A stretch of 64,000 nt of DNA, taken from contig NC_087063.1 in the NCBI RefSeq assembly GCF_963678635.1, positions 26,965,649 to 27,029,648 on the forward strand, written 5' to 3'. The translations under genes and the position numbers were made by a program. Positions 51,460 through 63,409 of the stretch are shown here, piece after piece. This DNA is from Symsagittifera roscoffensis. Its lineage: Eukaryota > Xenacoelomorpha > Acoela > Convolutidae. Under the pieces are notes generated by a model. That model was not told the DNA's origin. It was given only the letters and a program-made list of their open reading frames with translations, and did no database searches. Numbering within the stretch: the stretch's first letter is position 1; every line of letters begins with the position of its first letter.

Positions 51460-52549
51460 TAACCCTTTCTCGAGGGGCTCACTCGTCACTTATTTTCCAA
51501 TGCTCTGGTTATTGACTCGAGATCCATTCTTTGCCGATGTCCACTTCCCACATTTGTCCACTGGTAGAGCCTTTCTTTGCAATCTACTTTTGAGGTTTGA
51601 AAACTTCTTCCGTTCCTTGGATGGTCGCGGTTTCCATCTCCGCCAGTACGTCAGCCAATTTTCGCGCCATCGAGTTGCTCTTGTATATTCTTGTCTTCCA
51701 TCTCGCCAGGACCATCGGAGCCGTCTCTTTCAGGTTCTTCTCCGATACCGCCTCCGCCGATGGACTCACCTCTTCCACCTCCCGTTTCCTCTTCCTTGAC
51801 CTCCCCTTTACTCGGAGGCGTAGTCACGATCATTACTGAATCCGCATCTTTGTCCAGGCCTTCTCCACCTGACATTTGCCTCCCCCTTCTCTAATCGTAG
51901 TTAATCTTTAATTATAACAATAGGTTCATATTTATCATCAATTTTAGTTTTAAATCTTTTATTTTCAATTTTCTCTCTTAGAGTGGAGCTGTTTTTACAG
52001 GATTCATGCTCAGTGCTCTGCTTTGTTTCCCGCATGGGGATCATCTTGCCGAGCAATTCTTCCCTTGCCTTCTCGTCCAATCCAGCGGCCGTCAAGAGAG
52101 GCTCTCCAAACCCCACCACAGTGTCCCACAACTCCTCTTTGAACTCATCCATATTCACTTTCCGCTCTTGTTTTTGATTAAACTCACTCTAGATTTCTTG
52201 CCCCACTTTCTGATCCAGTGTGTCTAAGAACATCCACTTGTTTCCTTCGAAAGTGTTTTCTCCCTAGCTTCATCACTCAAGAGCACCATTCCCATGTTCG
52301 AGGGCTCTAATCCTAGCTGCAACTCTATATTCTTCCGGGGAGATCCCAAGGGCAGTGTGGCAGTGTCTGCCCAATCATCACCGCTCAAAACCTACAGCAG
52401 TTCATGAGTGGTACCGGTACTAAAATTCGCGGGCACCATCTCTTCGTTAAGGGTGGCTCCTACCTCCGTTTCTTCTTCTTCGGCCTCGCTGAGGGTTTCA
52501 TTCATCTCCTCTCCTTCCCCTGCTCCAGGTTGATCCTCTTTAATGCATC
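51460..52549 (-). pseudogene. accessory segment, broken (homolog of 24489-25961)
   Basis: 52158-51901 (DEFKEELWDTVVGFGEPLL, MIPMRETKQS) corresponds to the start of the 490-codon + frame (FMEEVWTVVQSYGTQSILK). The rest is acidic, Ser/Gly-rich and frameshifted, with frame pieces at 51875-51651 and 51778-51584. Much of the C-terminal half is missing or unrecognisable. Function unknown. Confidence 0.45.
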
Positions 52550-53643
52550 CTAAAACCTGCTTTCCACCGGAAGGGTCCTCTTTTCTCCAGGAGTGTTGAC
52601 TGACCGAATTGAAGGCGTCGCCGGATCCATCGCTTTGTACTCCTTTAACGATTCATAGATGGCTCCCGCTGCGTCCAGTTTTTGCCCAGCATGCTGCAAC
52701 TCCAACTTTTCAAGTCCATAAGGCGCTAGGTATCTCCTTGTGCCGAACTTCATTTCATCTTTCAGAGCCAGGTGACCCTCTTCCACGATCATCCTCCCGC
52801 TGTCGTATATGGGCTCCTTATTCTCGAATCCAGCCCTCTCGAGCACTTTGTTCCATTCCCGGACTTCATACGTGGGAGGCATCGAGCACCGCATCTTCTT
52901 GGCCTGAGTGGTCTGTGAGTTTATTTCATTTCACACGTGTGGAAACACACTGCTGCCGAATATCCGATGAACAGAGGATCCCAGCCTTGTTTGAATACTC
53001 TCTGTTGTTGCTCCACAATTTCTCTAGCGTGTATTAATGGGACCATCATTGGGCTATTCATTCCCGATGTCATTCGCCTCACCGTCGGAAACTCTGAGAT
53101 GGTGGCTGGCAACACATCCCGCTCTGGAGTTCTCTCAGGCTCTCTCTTCACGAAATCGAAACTCTTCTTCCACTCTGGAATTCTCAAGATTTCTCTAGTA
53201 TTCTTTGCCAAAGAATTCAGTTACCAGAATTTTGGGTAGGCCTCAAGAGGACCCTCTCGCTGACCTCTGAAATTAAGTACTATCAACTCCGGATCCTTCA
53301 CTTTTCCGAATAGCACCGTTTCACTTATCTGCGCTATCAAGTTCTGTTGCGTGCACCAATTCAACGCTGTCCCATCCAAGATGCTGATTAGTTTCATGTA
53401 CACTACCGAATGTCGGTATGCGGTCACAAATGGATCTGGGAAGGCGTAGGTCACGGTGGGTCCATAGATGCAAGTCACTAACTCCCCCAGCCCTCTGATT
53501 ATCCCTAGAGGATCAGACTGCATTGCCACGCACAGATCAGTCAGAAGAGGCATGCCTCCATTCATCTCCCTCATCTCTTCTTTGATGTTTGGATTCTTCT
53601 CCTCTCCTGTCATTCTGCGATTTTGCATCAAGAGGTAGTCCAC
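52550..53643 (-). pseudogene. accessory segment, broken (homolog of 23232-24443)
   Basis: 53643-53221 reads without a break through the site that is frameshifted in the + copy (SDPLGIIRGLGELVTCIYGP, then TVTYAFPD and ILDGTALNWC), showing that the two + frames belong to one protein. 53211-52921 and 52894-52550 continue (EFPTVRRM; RYLAPYGLEKLEL). Separated by frame changes. No domain recognised. Confidence 0.65.
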
Positions 53644-53768
53644 CAGAAGCGTTTTTAGCCCGGCGGCACATTTGTTGGAGTAGGTTGTATAGCTTTCCTT
53701 ACTGACAGAGGGTCTGCGTATTTTATCAATCGGTAGAGCCTCGCCAGATTTCCATGCGTCAAGAGTAT

Positions 53769-55075
53769 TTATGTCAAGTACCCGTCAGTTCTGAGGGTTT
53801 CCGAAACCCTACTGAACATGTATGCAGGACCCATGTTGAATAAGTACCTGGGATACACAAGATACAAAGCTAACAACAGGTTGATTGACATGCTCAAGAG
53901 ATCCGGTACAAATGCTTCGAAAATAGTGTTCCCCGCGTAAAACATCCTGTCCATAGATTTTTTCGCCCAGCATGGGCTCAAGAATCTCAAGATTTTGTGC
54001 GTTTTCCTTGTTTTCAAGTCACCCTTCGCATGTTCTCTCCAGAAGCTAGCGATGATGGTCTCGTTTGCTGACGTAAAAAACGTTACCATCGTCATTTCCC
54101 ATTCCTCGGAGAGGTAAAGTTGATTAGGGGAGGCGCGGTTTCCTTCGTCTAGTCTGTCACATTCTCCAGCGTTGTTGTCAAGAACAAACATCTCCCTCTT
54201 TCTTGAGTTGGACGCTATACCATCGATTCCAACTGTTTCTCTGCTGCCACCACATTCTTCCGATCGTTGATGTGTCCCCTCGTACTGCTAGTGGAGCCTG
54301 TTATCGTGAGCTTCATACTCCGAAACCAGAAGGTGGCGGTTAAGTGGCCCACCACGGGATGGTCATCCCCTACTTCAAGTGTAAACTTCAGTTGTCTGGC
54401 CAGATTCGACATCTCGAGACAAAGCACTTCATCTAACACAATCAGCACGCCTGCAAGCTCGTATAAACCCCTCAGGGAGGGCGTCAGACACATCTGCCCA
54501 AGCCGCCGCAACTTCTTACTTCAGACGTTTCAAGTTCACCGGCTCAAGTTCTCGATTAGGAGCTGCCATTAACATCCGCAACCCGCTACCCTCCGCTATC
54601 AAGCATAACATGGCGTGCACGAATTGAAGAGATGGTGGCATGCTTGCATAGCCTGGTGATGAAGCGAATACAACCTTCGTTTTCGATCCCAATCGAGAAG
54701 CCACCAATTCTTGCACCTCGTTCATTGAGGCAAACAACGTCTGAATAGCATCCCAGATCTTCTTCGGCGTCGGCTCTCCGTTTTTCAGGGGCTCAATTTT
54801 TCCTGCTGCGTGTAGATGATCCTTCATCCACGCGAACAACAGCAATTCGGGTTCATAAAACCTTTCTGACTTCATTGCCACAATCAGAGTCAACATCTGA
54901 TCCAATTCCGCCCCTGGCAGCATGTACACCAACGTTTCTGTCCAAAACAACTTTGGAGACGGTCCATCAATGTCCGTTCCCGCTACAATGATTATCCTCG
55001 CCGCTCCAGGGTCTGAGTGATCATAGACTGCCAGTGCCTTGGCCAGCTGGGAGGTTCCATGAGATTTTCCGTATA
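53769..55075 (-). pseudogene. accessory segment with SGNH-like region (homolog of 21428-23281)
   Basis: Just upstream of 54950 the strand IIIVAGTDIDGPSPKLFW is readable; 54950-54516 continues with ELLLFAWMKDHLHAAG, VVFASSPGYASMPP and MLMAAPNREL. The GxND motif of the + copy (GIND) is degenerate here (WMKD). 54511-54215 has VLDEVLCLEMSNLARQLKF and GDDHPVVGHL (DDH motif kept). 54191-53769 covers a helical part. Broken by stops and frameshifts. Confidence 0.6.
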
Positions 55076-55076
55076 G

Positions 55077-55643
55077 TCACATACTTTTTGGCTCAAGAAG
55101 TTTGTCCACGGTTCTTAACTGCGCGGGAATCGCCACTCTAATTCTGACAATGCTCGTGCGGTGCTTTGGTGGTTCTACAAGGAAGCCTGGGCCTCCCAAC
55201 TCCTTGAGAGGCCGGTAGCTGACTGGACCAAAGATCAATTTCCTCGGAACTCCAGTGAGGTACCCTGCTTCCAAAGTCTTGTCTCGAGAAAAATGCACTT
55301 CATGCGCCTTCAGCCAATCCACGCAATAGTGCTTGCTCAGATCCTCGTGCGACAGACTCTTGAGTCCCAAGACCTCCATTAACTCCCCTCTGCAGGCCAG
55401 ATCCTCGAGATCCAGAATTCCTACTCGCTCCAAATACCTGGCTTTGCTTGATTCTCCAGGGCCTCCTGCCGATGTCTTGACGACCTTGTCCTTTTCTACT
55501 ACCACCACTGACAACACTACTGAGCTTTGTGGCGTGGGAGACTCCACCTCATCCCTCTCCATGGGCGTCGAGCCCAGCTGCGTGCCCCTGCTGCTCACTG
55601 AACTTCCTCTAGAATCGATCCTCCATCCCAACTGGTCGGTCAC
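55077..55643 (-). pseudogene. linker upstream of the SGNH-like accessory segment
   Basis: A 188-codon frame. The C-terminal half (GPVSYRPLKELGG, IPAQLRTVDKLLEP) lines up loosely with the start of the 617-codon + frame (GPVNARPLQDV). The N-terminal half is Ser/Val-rich. Intact as a frame here, but function unknown. Confidence 0.45.
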
Positions 55644-55691
55644 TGGCCTAACCGCGAAGAAGGAGGACCTCGGGGGTGGACCAAAGGTGAA

Positions 55692-56383
55692 TTAAACAGT
55701 CTCTAACAGGTCCGACTCTAGATCGTTAATGTGTCTTTGAAAACCAACATTCAGCCACTCCACGCTCTTGGGCTTATCGAAGTGGATGCCATCCGAAGAT
55801 GAGCTATGCGGCAAGGAATCCACCATCATTCGCGCGACATCGAGCTGACTCACGGATAGGATGCTCTTCATCTGCACTTGTCCGGTTATGTCGTAGATGT
55901 GGCGCAACCTCTCGTTCATGCTCAATGCATTTTGGTCCTGCATCATGTTGTAGGGAACCGTGCAAATCGTGAGAACCGTAGCGTCCAAGTAGACACTCAG
56001 CTCCTCAAGAATGCAGCTCACCTTTTCCGGCAACCTCATCATGTTCCTGGATTCGCCTCGAGAGACATCTTTGGTTTTCATCATCAAGGTGACTATGAAT
56101 ATTTTCCCACCTCCAGCATCTCCAGTGACACCAACACCCAAAAAATCAAGACTCCGACTTGCCAGTGCGCCTGGATCCTCGTCAGAACCCTGACAAGACT
56201 GTCCCCAATAATCAAGTGGACCGTGCGCTCAGGTGTTTTCGGCTGTGTGAAATACTCCGCCCAAGACGCGTCATTGAAGGCGTCCCTCCTCTCGCGTTTC
56301 ACCGCCGTCCAGTCCTCCCTGCGATGTTGGTGGTATGCGCCGTTGGTGTTCTTCTTGTAGTTAGAGATTATAGCACTCCCCAC
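55692..56383 (-). pseudogene. SGNH/GDSL-hydrolase domain with GDS motif
   Basis: The first frame (56383-56093) has HLIIGDSLVRVL: a hydrophobic strand leading to G60-D61-S62, the nucleophile block I of SGNH hydrolases (Ser codon at 56198-56200). After one frameshift the second frame (56141-55692) has FIVTLMMKT, VLTICTVPYN and SSSDGIHFDKP, with D117 and H120 forming the DxxH block V (55791-55784). Length and order fit a small esterase/deacetylase fold of about 180 residues. No signal peptide is visible. This copy keeps the catalytic blocks that the + copy has lost, but is itself frameshifted. The substrate is unknown. Confidence 0.75.
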
Positions 56384-56538
56384 GGGATGTTCTCTCCAAG
56401 TGAGTGGCTCAGCTTTGCATGCAGGACTCTCCGGCGTCCTTGACTGCAGCCTCTCTTATAGTTCCTTGAGAGGTGATGCCCCCGCGCTAGCCTGACTGCC
56501 ACACGTTGAACTGGGTGTCAGACCCGGTAGTGCGACAT

Positions 56539-57453
56539 CTACCACCACGGCTTAATTCGCCCTGACTCGAGATCTCTCAAGGAAGGGACAGGTTCTGGTG
56601 GCGTCCACGTGTCCAGGTCTTCACTCATTTGCTCCTGGGCTATACGGTCCAAGTTGAGGCGACCGCTCGCCCTGGGAGTTTCATCCACTTCCATCTTGGA
56701 ATCCGGTCTCGATCTCAGTATCAAGGGCTCAATCGACGTCTTCGTTCTCCGCTCCTTGGCACTCGCGAACTCCTTCTGTTTTCTCTACAATCGCTCAATT
56801 TCTGATTTTATGTGGTCACAGTTCGCTGCACTCTCTTGTAAATTCTGAGCATGGTCCTGTTCCGCTTTTAACCAACCCTCTCAGGTATCACCTTGTCTTT
56901 CTCGACTATGGCTTGATCCCTGTCAAATGCAACCTTGTTCTTATCAAGATTGGCTTGGTCCCTTTCCCTTTGAGCCCTTTCCAATTCCCATTTTCAAGTT
57001 GCTGAGGTCTGGATATGCGTCTTCTGTCTGCTGAGACTGTATCATTGACAGGGCCTTGCTGCTGGACTGGGTCCCAGTCCTTGCCGTCGGCTTGGTCGGA
57101 AGGGGAAATTTCCCTGCACAATACTCCGTCGTGTTGCTCAAGCCGGGGTTTCTCGCCAGATCGAATCCCCTCAAGCCTCCGTCGACGTTCCAGGACAGCC
57201 ACCTGGTCTGTTCTTGGTTAGAAACCCTGTCCGAGGTGTAGCCCACCGTCAACACTGCCTCGGTCGCCGGCTCTCTGCATTCTCCTTGTGACTGTAGCTG
57301 CAGGATAGCGTTAAGCATCACTGCCAGCCTCTCGTCCACTTGCGTGTGATCAAGATCCCTCAAGCGCCTGTACAGCTCATGGAGCTTGGGCTGCTTGAAT
57401 ACTGCTGGTAGGGGTTTCCAAAAACGGTTTGTTTGCCATTGCTTTTTGCTCAA
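56539..57453 (-). pseudogene. coiled-coil N-terminus of third coding region
   Basis: 57453-56944 (169 codons) starts MSKKQWQTNRFWKPLPAVFK and matches the + protein at 19312 in its core (GLRGFDLARNPGLSNTTEY against GSDLANEPGLGSFRTY). Downstream pieces to 56539 are Lys/Glu/Gln-rich, as expected of the coiled coil, with stops. An AT-rich gap (57454-57669) separates it from the macro domain, as in the + copy. Confidence 0.6.
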
Positions 57454-57669
57454 GAAGTCTTCTCACTTGTCAAACACTCAAGAAACACCTTAACAAGATT
57501 AACATTCAATAAGTACCCTTACCAGATTAAATTTTCTCCCGTAACAATCGCGGAGTACTGGGCAATATTCTTGCATCTGTAACTCGTGAAATTTAGTTTG
57601 GTTATCGTCTTTTACGATTCAAAATCAATCTGAAAACAAAACTGAATTTTGGACCAAGAATGTTTCTGC

Positions 57670-58831
57670 TCATGACCAATCTAAACCTCCCCCTTTTGCA
57701 CCTCTAAAACAATGTTCGAACAATTTCTGATAAAATGATTCAATTAGGTATTTAGAATCATACATTTTAGATGTTTTAGCATCATACATTTTAGATAAAA
57801 ATTTTGTTTTAAATGTCACGCCAGTTATACTAAAACCTAATTCCCATAATTTCTTGTGTAGATGTACCATTATTTCTGTTTCTGTGTAGACCACGTGCAG
57901 GATGGCGTATAGTTCCGTATGGTTCAACCTGCCCCAGTTTGGATTGTAGACTGGCAAAGAAAACTTTTTTCTTCCTCTTTCTAGTAGAAAGTCCCTCAAT
58001 CGTGTCAAGGCCTGCATCACGTGCTCGGGATCTACCACGTTTCTTTCAATGTCTTTTGTCACCAAGATGCATAGGTACTTGCCAGGAACTTGTGAAACGG
58101 AGGGAAGAAGTGCCGCCAGGGCTCCCAATCCTGGTCTCTGCCTGAACAGAAACTCAGCATTTTGGTATTCTCTCTTGAAATCTGCCTCCAAATTGGCGTT
58201 GAAACTCATATCTGCGGTTCTGCAGATTGCACTGGTCCTATCTGACAAGATGAAGTCACTGTCCGTGCTGTGATTAGGATGTTTTCCAAATACTCATTTG
58301 GTATCTCGAACTTGGTCTTGAAATTTCTTCCAACGGTGGCTCGACTACTTCTTGACCCAGCTCCAGCCCGCTAGTCTCCCTAATTTCCCTGAGTTTCTTT
58401 ATCATTAAATTTTTGGTGTGGTAAATTTTACCTTCACTCCCCGGACAAAAAATGTTTATCGATGTCCCCGTCGATGGTGCTGGACTCCAGTTGTCGGTTG
58501 GTATGTCTAACGGTCGGTATGTCGCTGTCCAACCAAACAACGAGTTCCTTTCTCTTACGTGTTTCCCTGGTGATATATCGTTTTGTTGGATGCTTTGCAT
58601 TTTTTTCTCGTCAGCCTGCAGACCATGCATTCATTCTAGAATCCTCAAGTTTTTTTTTGTTATCCCTTTTTTCTATCTCGCTTTGTTCTAGATCCACTTC
58701 TTTTTCTGGCACGGTGTTTTCCTCCTGCCACGAGTGATCTGCCACTCTTCATCTGCCACTAGCTCACCCATGCTCTTCATATCTGCACCTATATCTTCTG
58801 GCTGCATTTTGTCGATCACAAAGTCATCGCC
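57670..58831 (-). pseudogene. macro domain of Pol, minus copy
   Basis: 58248-57670 is one open frame of 192 codons with the complete macro fold signature: AICRTADMSF, LEADFKREY, GLGALAALLP, KYLCILVTK, ALTRLRDFLLERG, SLPVYNPNWGRLN, VVYTETEIMVHLHKKL. It reads through Gly where the + copy has TGA. About 50 extra C-terminal residues (KFLSKMYDAKTSKMYDSKYL and on) are not seen in the + copy. Upstream pieces (58630-58274, with KIYHTKNLMIKKLREIRET) match the acidic linker that joins it to integrase. Confidence 0.8.
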
Positions 58832-60253
58832 TTACCTGTTATACCTCATACTTCTCTTTATGTGCCCGCCTCTCCTTGTGTCAATTGTCATGGCCTTATC
58901 TGGTTCCGTCCATCCTGGCACTTCGTCCTGCTCTGGTTCGTTCCAGTCCTCTTCTACGAAAGATCCTTCGTCCGAGCCTATTCTTTCATTGTCATGCATA
59001 CTCATTTTGCCATCATTTTTCTCCCTGGTGTCTTTCTCATTCACCTCACATGCCAGTTCCGCCACTAGATGATCACGTCCTTCAATGTTGTGCGGCACGC
59101 ACAAATTTTCCGGTGATGGGAAATGAGGCTTCAGATTCTCATAGTGCGCGGCGCGCCCTGTGCTTAAGCGGTAGAATCTACCCTGCTGGTGCACCTCTGT
59201 TACCATGAACGGTCCTCTCCATTTCTTCAAAAACTTCTTTGTTCCTTTAGGAACAACCAGGCATATTGTCCCACAGCATATGGTTTCGCTTGAAGATTTT
59301 TCTCATCGTACTTCCTCCGTTGTCTCATCTGTGCTTGGGCTGCATTCCTTCTGTATAGTTATTTCAACTCTGTTGTCTCTTGATTGCTTCCTTCACATAT
59401 GCTTGAGGTGATGTTTTCTGCCTTTCGTATTCTGGGTAGAAAAACGTCAAAGGCATTGCTATCTCCCTGCCCGCAGCATCATGAAAGGGCTGATCACTGT
59501 TGTTGAGTGTTGTGAGCTTTTGTACGCTCGCACCACTTGCGGCAAACATTTGTCCCAGTCCGTCATATACCTCGAGCAATATACCCTGAGCATATTCACT
59601 AGCGTTCTGTTTTGCCTTTCCATTCGACTGTGGATGGTAAGTTGACAATTAACGAGTGTGCTTGGGCAATGTGTGATCTTCTCATTAAGTTTTTGTCAGA
59701 TCTCCGACTAATTTTTCCCGTTGTCTAATTGGAAGGTCATCGTACAGCCATACCGTGATATCCAGTGCGTGATCAAGTGGTCGCAAATTTCCTCTGCCGA
59801 GGCCATCTGACACAGTACTGCTTCAGCCAGTTTCGTGAAGTGATCTATGATTATCAGTATCTGGTTACATCCCGAATCTGTCGCACAGATCTTTTGGTGG
59901 TCTATCTGCACGACCCCATTGAGCTCTGAGAATTCCACCAATTTGGGAGGGAACTTCATCTTCCTTGTATCTTTCACTTTTAGGCACGACAAGCATGCGT
60001 TTACCCAACTCTCGCAAGCTTTCCTCATTCCAGGCCAATCAAATCGATGCAGAATTATTTGTTGCACCCTGTTTTCTCCTTGATTTACCATCTGATCATG
60101 TGATCTGATTAGCCCTTCTGTTTGATACAGCTGCGGTAATATAATGAGATTATGTTTGTGCCTTATTTTCTCTTCTTCTCTTCTCCTGCAGGCCACCACA
60201 CCGTCCGCTGTGTGATAGAGTAAGTCCTTACGTTCATTGTAGAACTGGCTCAA
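58832..60253 (-). pseudogene. integrase, catalytic residues lost
   Basis: 60253-59708: HHCC module with the second His replaced (SHDQMVNQG where the + copy has SHNQMGHQG), CLSCLKVKD, first Asp in VQIDHQK, second in FQLDNG. 59648-59364: in YHPQSNGKAKQNA the catalytic Glu position is Lys. 59230-58832: the GPY/F C-terminal domain (KWRGPFMVTEVHQQGRFYRL) reads on through CEVNEKDTREK without a stop, joining integrase to the acidic linker of the macro domain. Dead as an integrase. Confidence 0.85.
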
Positions 60254-61358
60254 GATCTTGTAGCTGTCGTCCTCCAGATCTCATTTTTCGTTTACTCCCA
60301 TTCAGATCCATTTGGAGAGGTTGCTTGTTATTTTGTCGTTTTTCTATGCTCTTATCAGGTCCGATAGCCTGTACCTCGCCTTGACGTGCTCCTTTAGTGC
60401 CATCTTTTGTCCATTGAGTTCTCGCGGATTGTGGATACCGTCATTAAGCTTGACGCATACTATCCCTCTCAAGACCTCCCCATCACCTTCCGGCTCCAGA
60501 TTCGTCCTGATGTTTGAACTGCATGGTAGTTCCCTGAAAGGTTTTCTTGACACCGCTATCAATTCTAGCTCTTTTCCTCCGTTCAAGTCATGATGCTCAA
60601 GGTTGTATGTCCTGGACGAGGGATCAATCTGCAATTGCCTGTCCTGATACCTTTCTTTTTTCTTTAGCTAATATCGTGCAGAGGCTTACCATCACTTTCC
60701 ACTGAATTTTTGTTCCAATTTTCTGACTCCCGGGCAATTTTTCCTCCTCACCTTCCTTCTCTTGTGACAAGCCTTCCCCGGACTCTTGATCTAGTCCGAG
60801 ATCTTCAACTTCTTCTTAAACGACACTTTTTTCTCCGTAGCGTTGTTTGGTTGAGTATGTCTTCCGGGATGTTCTCGACTAATGTTCGTACCACTTCTTT
60901 GTTCTCTGGTTCCCCGGTTTTCAGTGAATTTTCATCGCATAAGACCTCTTTCCTTCTCATTACTGCGACTTCTGGTTCATCATTTCTTTTGGTTGAGACC
61001 ACGGGTTTGTCATTGGCCAGCTTCTCAAGCAATCTCATCAAATCCTCTCCTACCGTTGCCTTCCCTGTTTCAACTTCGTCTAGTTCGTAACCTTTTGCTT
61101 TCAGCGTCTCTCCGACTATCTTTGATTTGAGCAGGATTTCCACAAGCATCTCGGATTTTCTCTTCAGAATTGCTTTTTTTCTGATGCTCAGTAAGTAATT
61201 CATGATGGTCTTCTATCGGTTTGCCTGTGACTTGTCTAGCCATCTCGTGAGCGGTAGGCTATTGTACGTTTCCTTGTCCATGAATGAGAATCCATCTTTT
61301 ATCTCAGGCCTGTCGGCCTCCCTCTGTTCTTGCGTCTCGTAAAACTCCGTTTTACTGC
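60254..61358 (-). pseudogene. Pol linker, minus copy
   Basis: Pieces 61203-60805 (LVENIPEDILNQTTLRRK) and 60634-60344 (DLNGGKELELIAVSRKPF; HVKARYRLSDLIRA) match the + linker in order but are more diverged. Charged and low in complexity; role unknown. Confidence 0.55.
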
Positions 61359-63026
61359 TCAAACTGTCAGCATTTCGGTGTTTATCTCTCGTCCTATGCT
61401 ATGCTCAATTATCTCACTGTAACCATCCAGTCGTACTATCCATCTCGCTATGTAGCTTTGGTCCATTGAGTACGTCTTCAGCCAACTAAGTGCCATGTTG
61501 TCTACATGCCGTTTAAAAGGCTCACTGCGCAGATACGCCCTGTAATTTTGCACAAAGTTGACTATCGCGAACATCTCCGCTTTGGGCGCCCCATACTTGA
61601 TTTTCGTGTCGCTCAAGACTTTGCTTCTGTAGGTTGTCGGTCTCAACACAGTCATCCCGTTCCATTCCTGTTCTTGATGGAGTAAGCCAGAGATCGCGAC
61701 CACCGATGCGTCTGTGTCCAGTACGTACATTTCCTTCCCTGAGGTTATGCCTAGCACACGAGCTTCACACAATTTATTTTTAATCTTTGAAATGATTCTT
61801 CCACCGCGATATATCCACGTGAACTTCTTTACTGTATGCCTCATGAACTGTTGCATCGGATAAGTTTTGTCCAGATAGCCATTGATGAATTCCCTGTAGT
61901 AGTTGGCGAAACCCAGGAAGCTCATTAATTGATGTTCAGTTTTCGGTGACTTCTAGGACTGACATGATTCTACCGAATCTGAGTCTGGTCGGATGCCATG
62001 TTTATTTACCATCCTCCCTAGGTATTTTATAGAGTATTTTAAAATCTCACATTTCGAGGGTTTACACTTCAGTCCTGCCCTTTTCATGCATGCAAACACT
62101 TCGTCTAGTCGCTCGATATGGTCCTCTAGGGTAGGTGTCGCGATCACCACGTCATCCACGTAACACATCACCAATTGCCATTTTTCTTCGTCACACTTGT
62201 TAGTGCCTGTGCCATTAGTCACTGCAATGCGGCTGGCGCGATGCAGAGGCCAAAAGGCATCCTTTTTCATTGGAACAGCCCCAGCTCCCAAGCAAACCCC
62301 GTTTTGTCCCTATCTTGTTTCCTAAGCGGAACCTGCCGAAAGGCCGACCCCAGATCAAGAGTTGTGAAAATTTTTGCATCCCGCAATTTGGAAACACTTT
62401 CATCTATTCTAGGTACGATATAGGCATCCTTCACTTTGAAGGAGTTCAAATATCGAAAGCCGCAACAAAGTCTCTGTTGATTCCCTTTCTTTTTGGCCAT
62501 CACTACTCCACACACCCACGGTGATTTGGATGGTTCTATCATATCATACTCTACTAAGATTTCTATCTCCTTTCTAAATGCATCCGATTTGTTTGGGGTC
62601 ATGCGTCTCGCCCCCTCCCTGTGATGTACTGCCAACTCCTCTAGTTTTATGTCCGCTTTATGTCTCAAAAACATCCTGATATCTATCTAGCACGTCCTTG
62701 ATGGCTTCGTGCTGTTCTTCCATTATTTTGCCCAATAAAAGTTCAGTTTCTGGTAATACTGGTCTACCCATTTCCAATTCTTCCTGCGTGGGTCTTTCTG
62801 GGAAATTCGAACAGCTCGAATTTCCATCTTCGGTTTCTGACTTAAGTGAACTTATAAGAACTGATGAACTTTTTATTTTCTTCAATCTGCTCAAGATACA
62901 AATCTTGTCCTTGTGATTCGGACAATCGAGAACTTCAGTCATTTGATATCTAGTTTCCATCGGCAGTGCGTATCCCAGCTTCCTGCCTCTCTGAATTGTA
63001 ATCGGTATATCAAGAGTATTCAACAA
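61359..63026 (-). pseudogene. reverse transcriptase and RNase H, minus copy
   Basis: Four overlapping frame pieces. 63026-62658: RT N-terminal extension (KLGYALPMETRYQ). 62674-62267: HREGARRMTPNKSDA, SPWVCGVVMAKKKGNQQRL, catalytic Asp in TTLDLGSAF; this piece reads straight through the homopolymer that is frameshifted in the + copy. 62291-61953: MCYVDDVVIATPT catalytic box. 61925-61359: FLGFANYYREFINGY and RNase H with VLDTDAS and PKAEMFAIV. Not translatable as one protein. Confidence 0.9.
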
Positions 63027-63409
63027 GACACTGACTCAGAGGCCACTCTTGGTGATCGAAAATGATCTCCCTAAAGCGGCAGCATTTAGGGCTATAGCGG
63101 CTATAAGGATTCGGTACTATACATACCTGTTTGTTATCACTGAGTTCCTTATAATTCTTCATTCTCAAACTTACTATTGCGGCCTCGTTTGCTTTCAACC
63201 TCACCCTTCTACTCAAGAAACCTATTCAGCCTCTTCCGATCTCTTTTGTCGCCAAGTCTTGTTTTACTTTGTTGATAGCCTCTGCTACTGCTTTCTCGTA
63301 GTTTCTTCTTTGTGAACCTTTTCGTCTTGTCCTTTCCGTTATCTCTCTCGTTGGTCACGGCCATCATTGGTTTTGTCGTTAACTCACCACTTGTTACCTC
63401 CTTGTTCTG
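63010..63409 (-). pseudogene. protease region, core deleted
   Basis: 63216-63010 (RVRLKANEAAIVSLRMKN, DNKQVCIVPNP) matches only the part that follows the protease in the + copy (KVKLQPGQAVVAIFRMRN). The D-T-G region and ILGRDF are absent; the sequence passes from a charged Lys/Glu stretch directly to this piece. The protease core has been deleted, so this copy could not process its own polyproteins. Confidence 0.7.
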
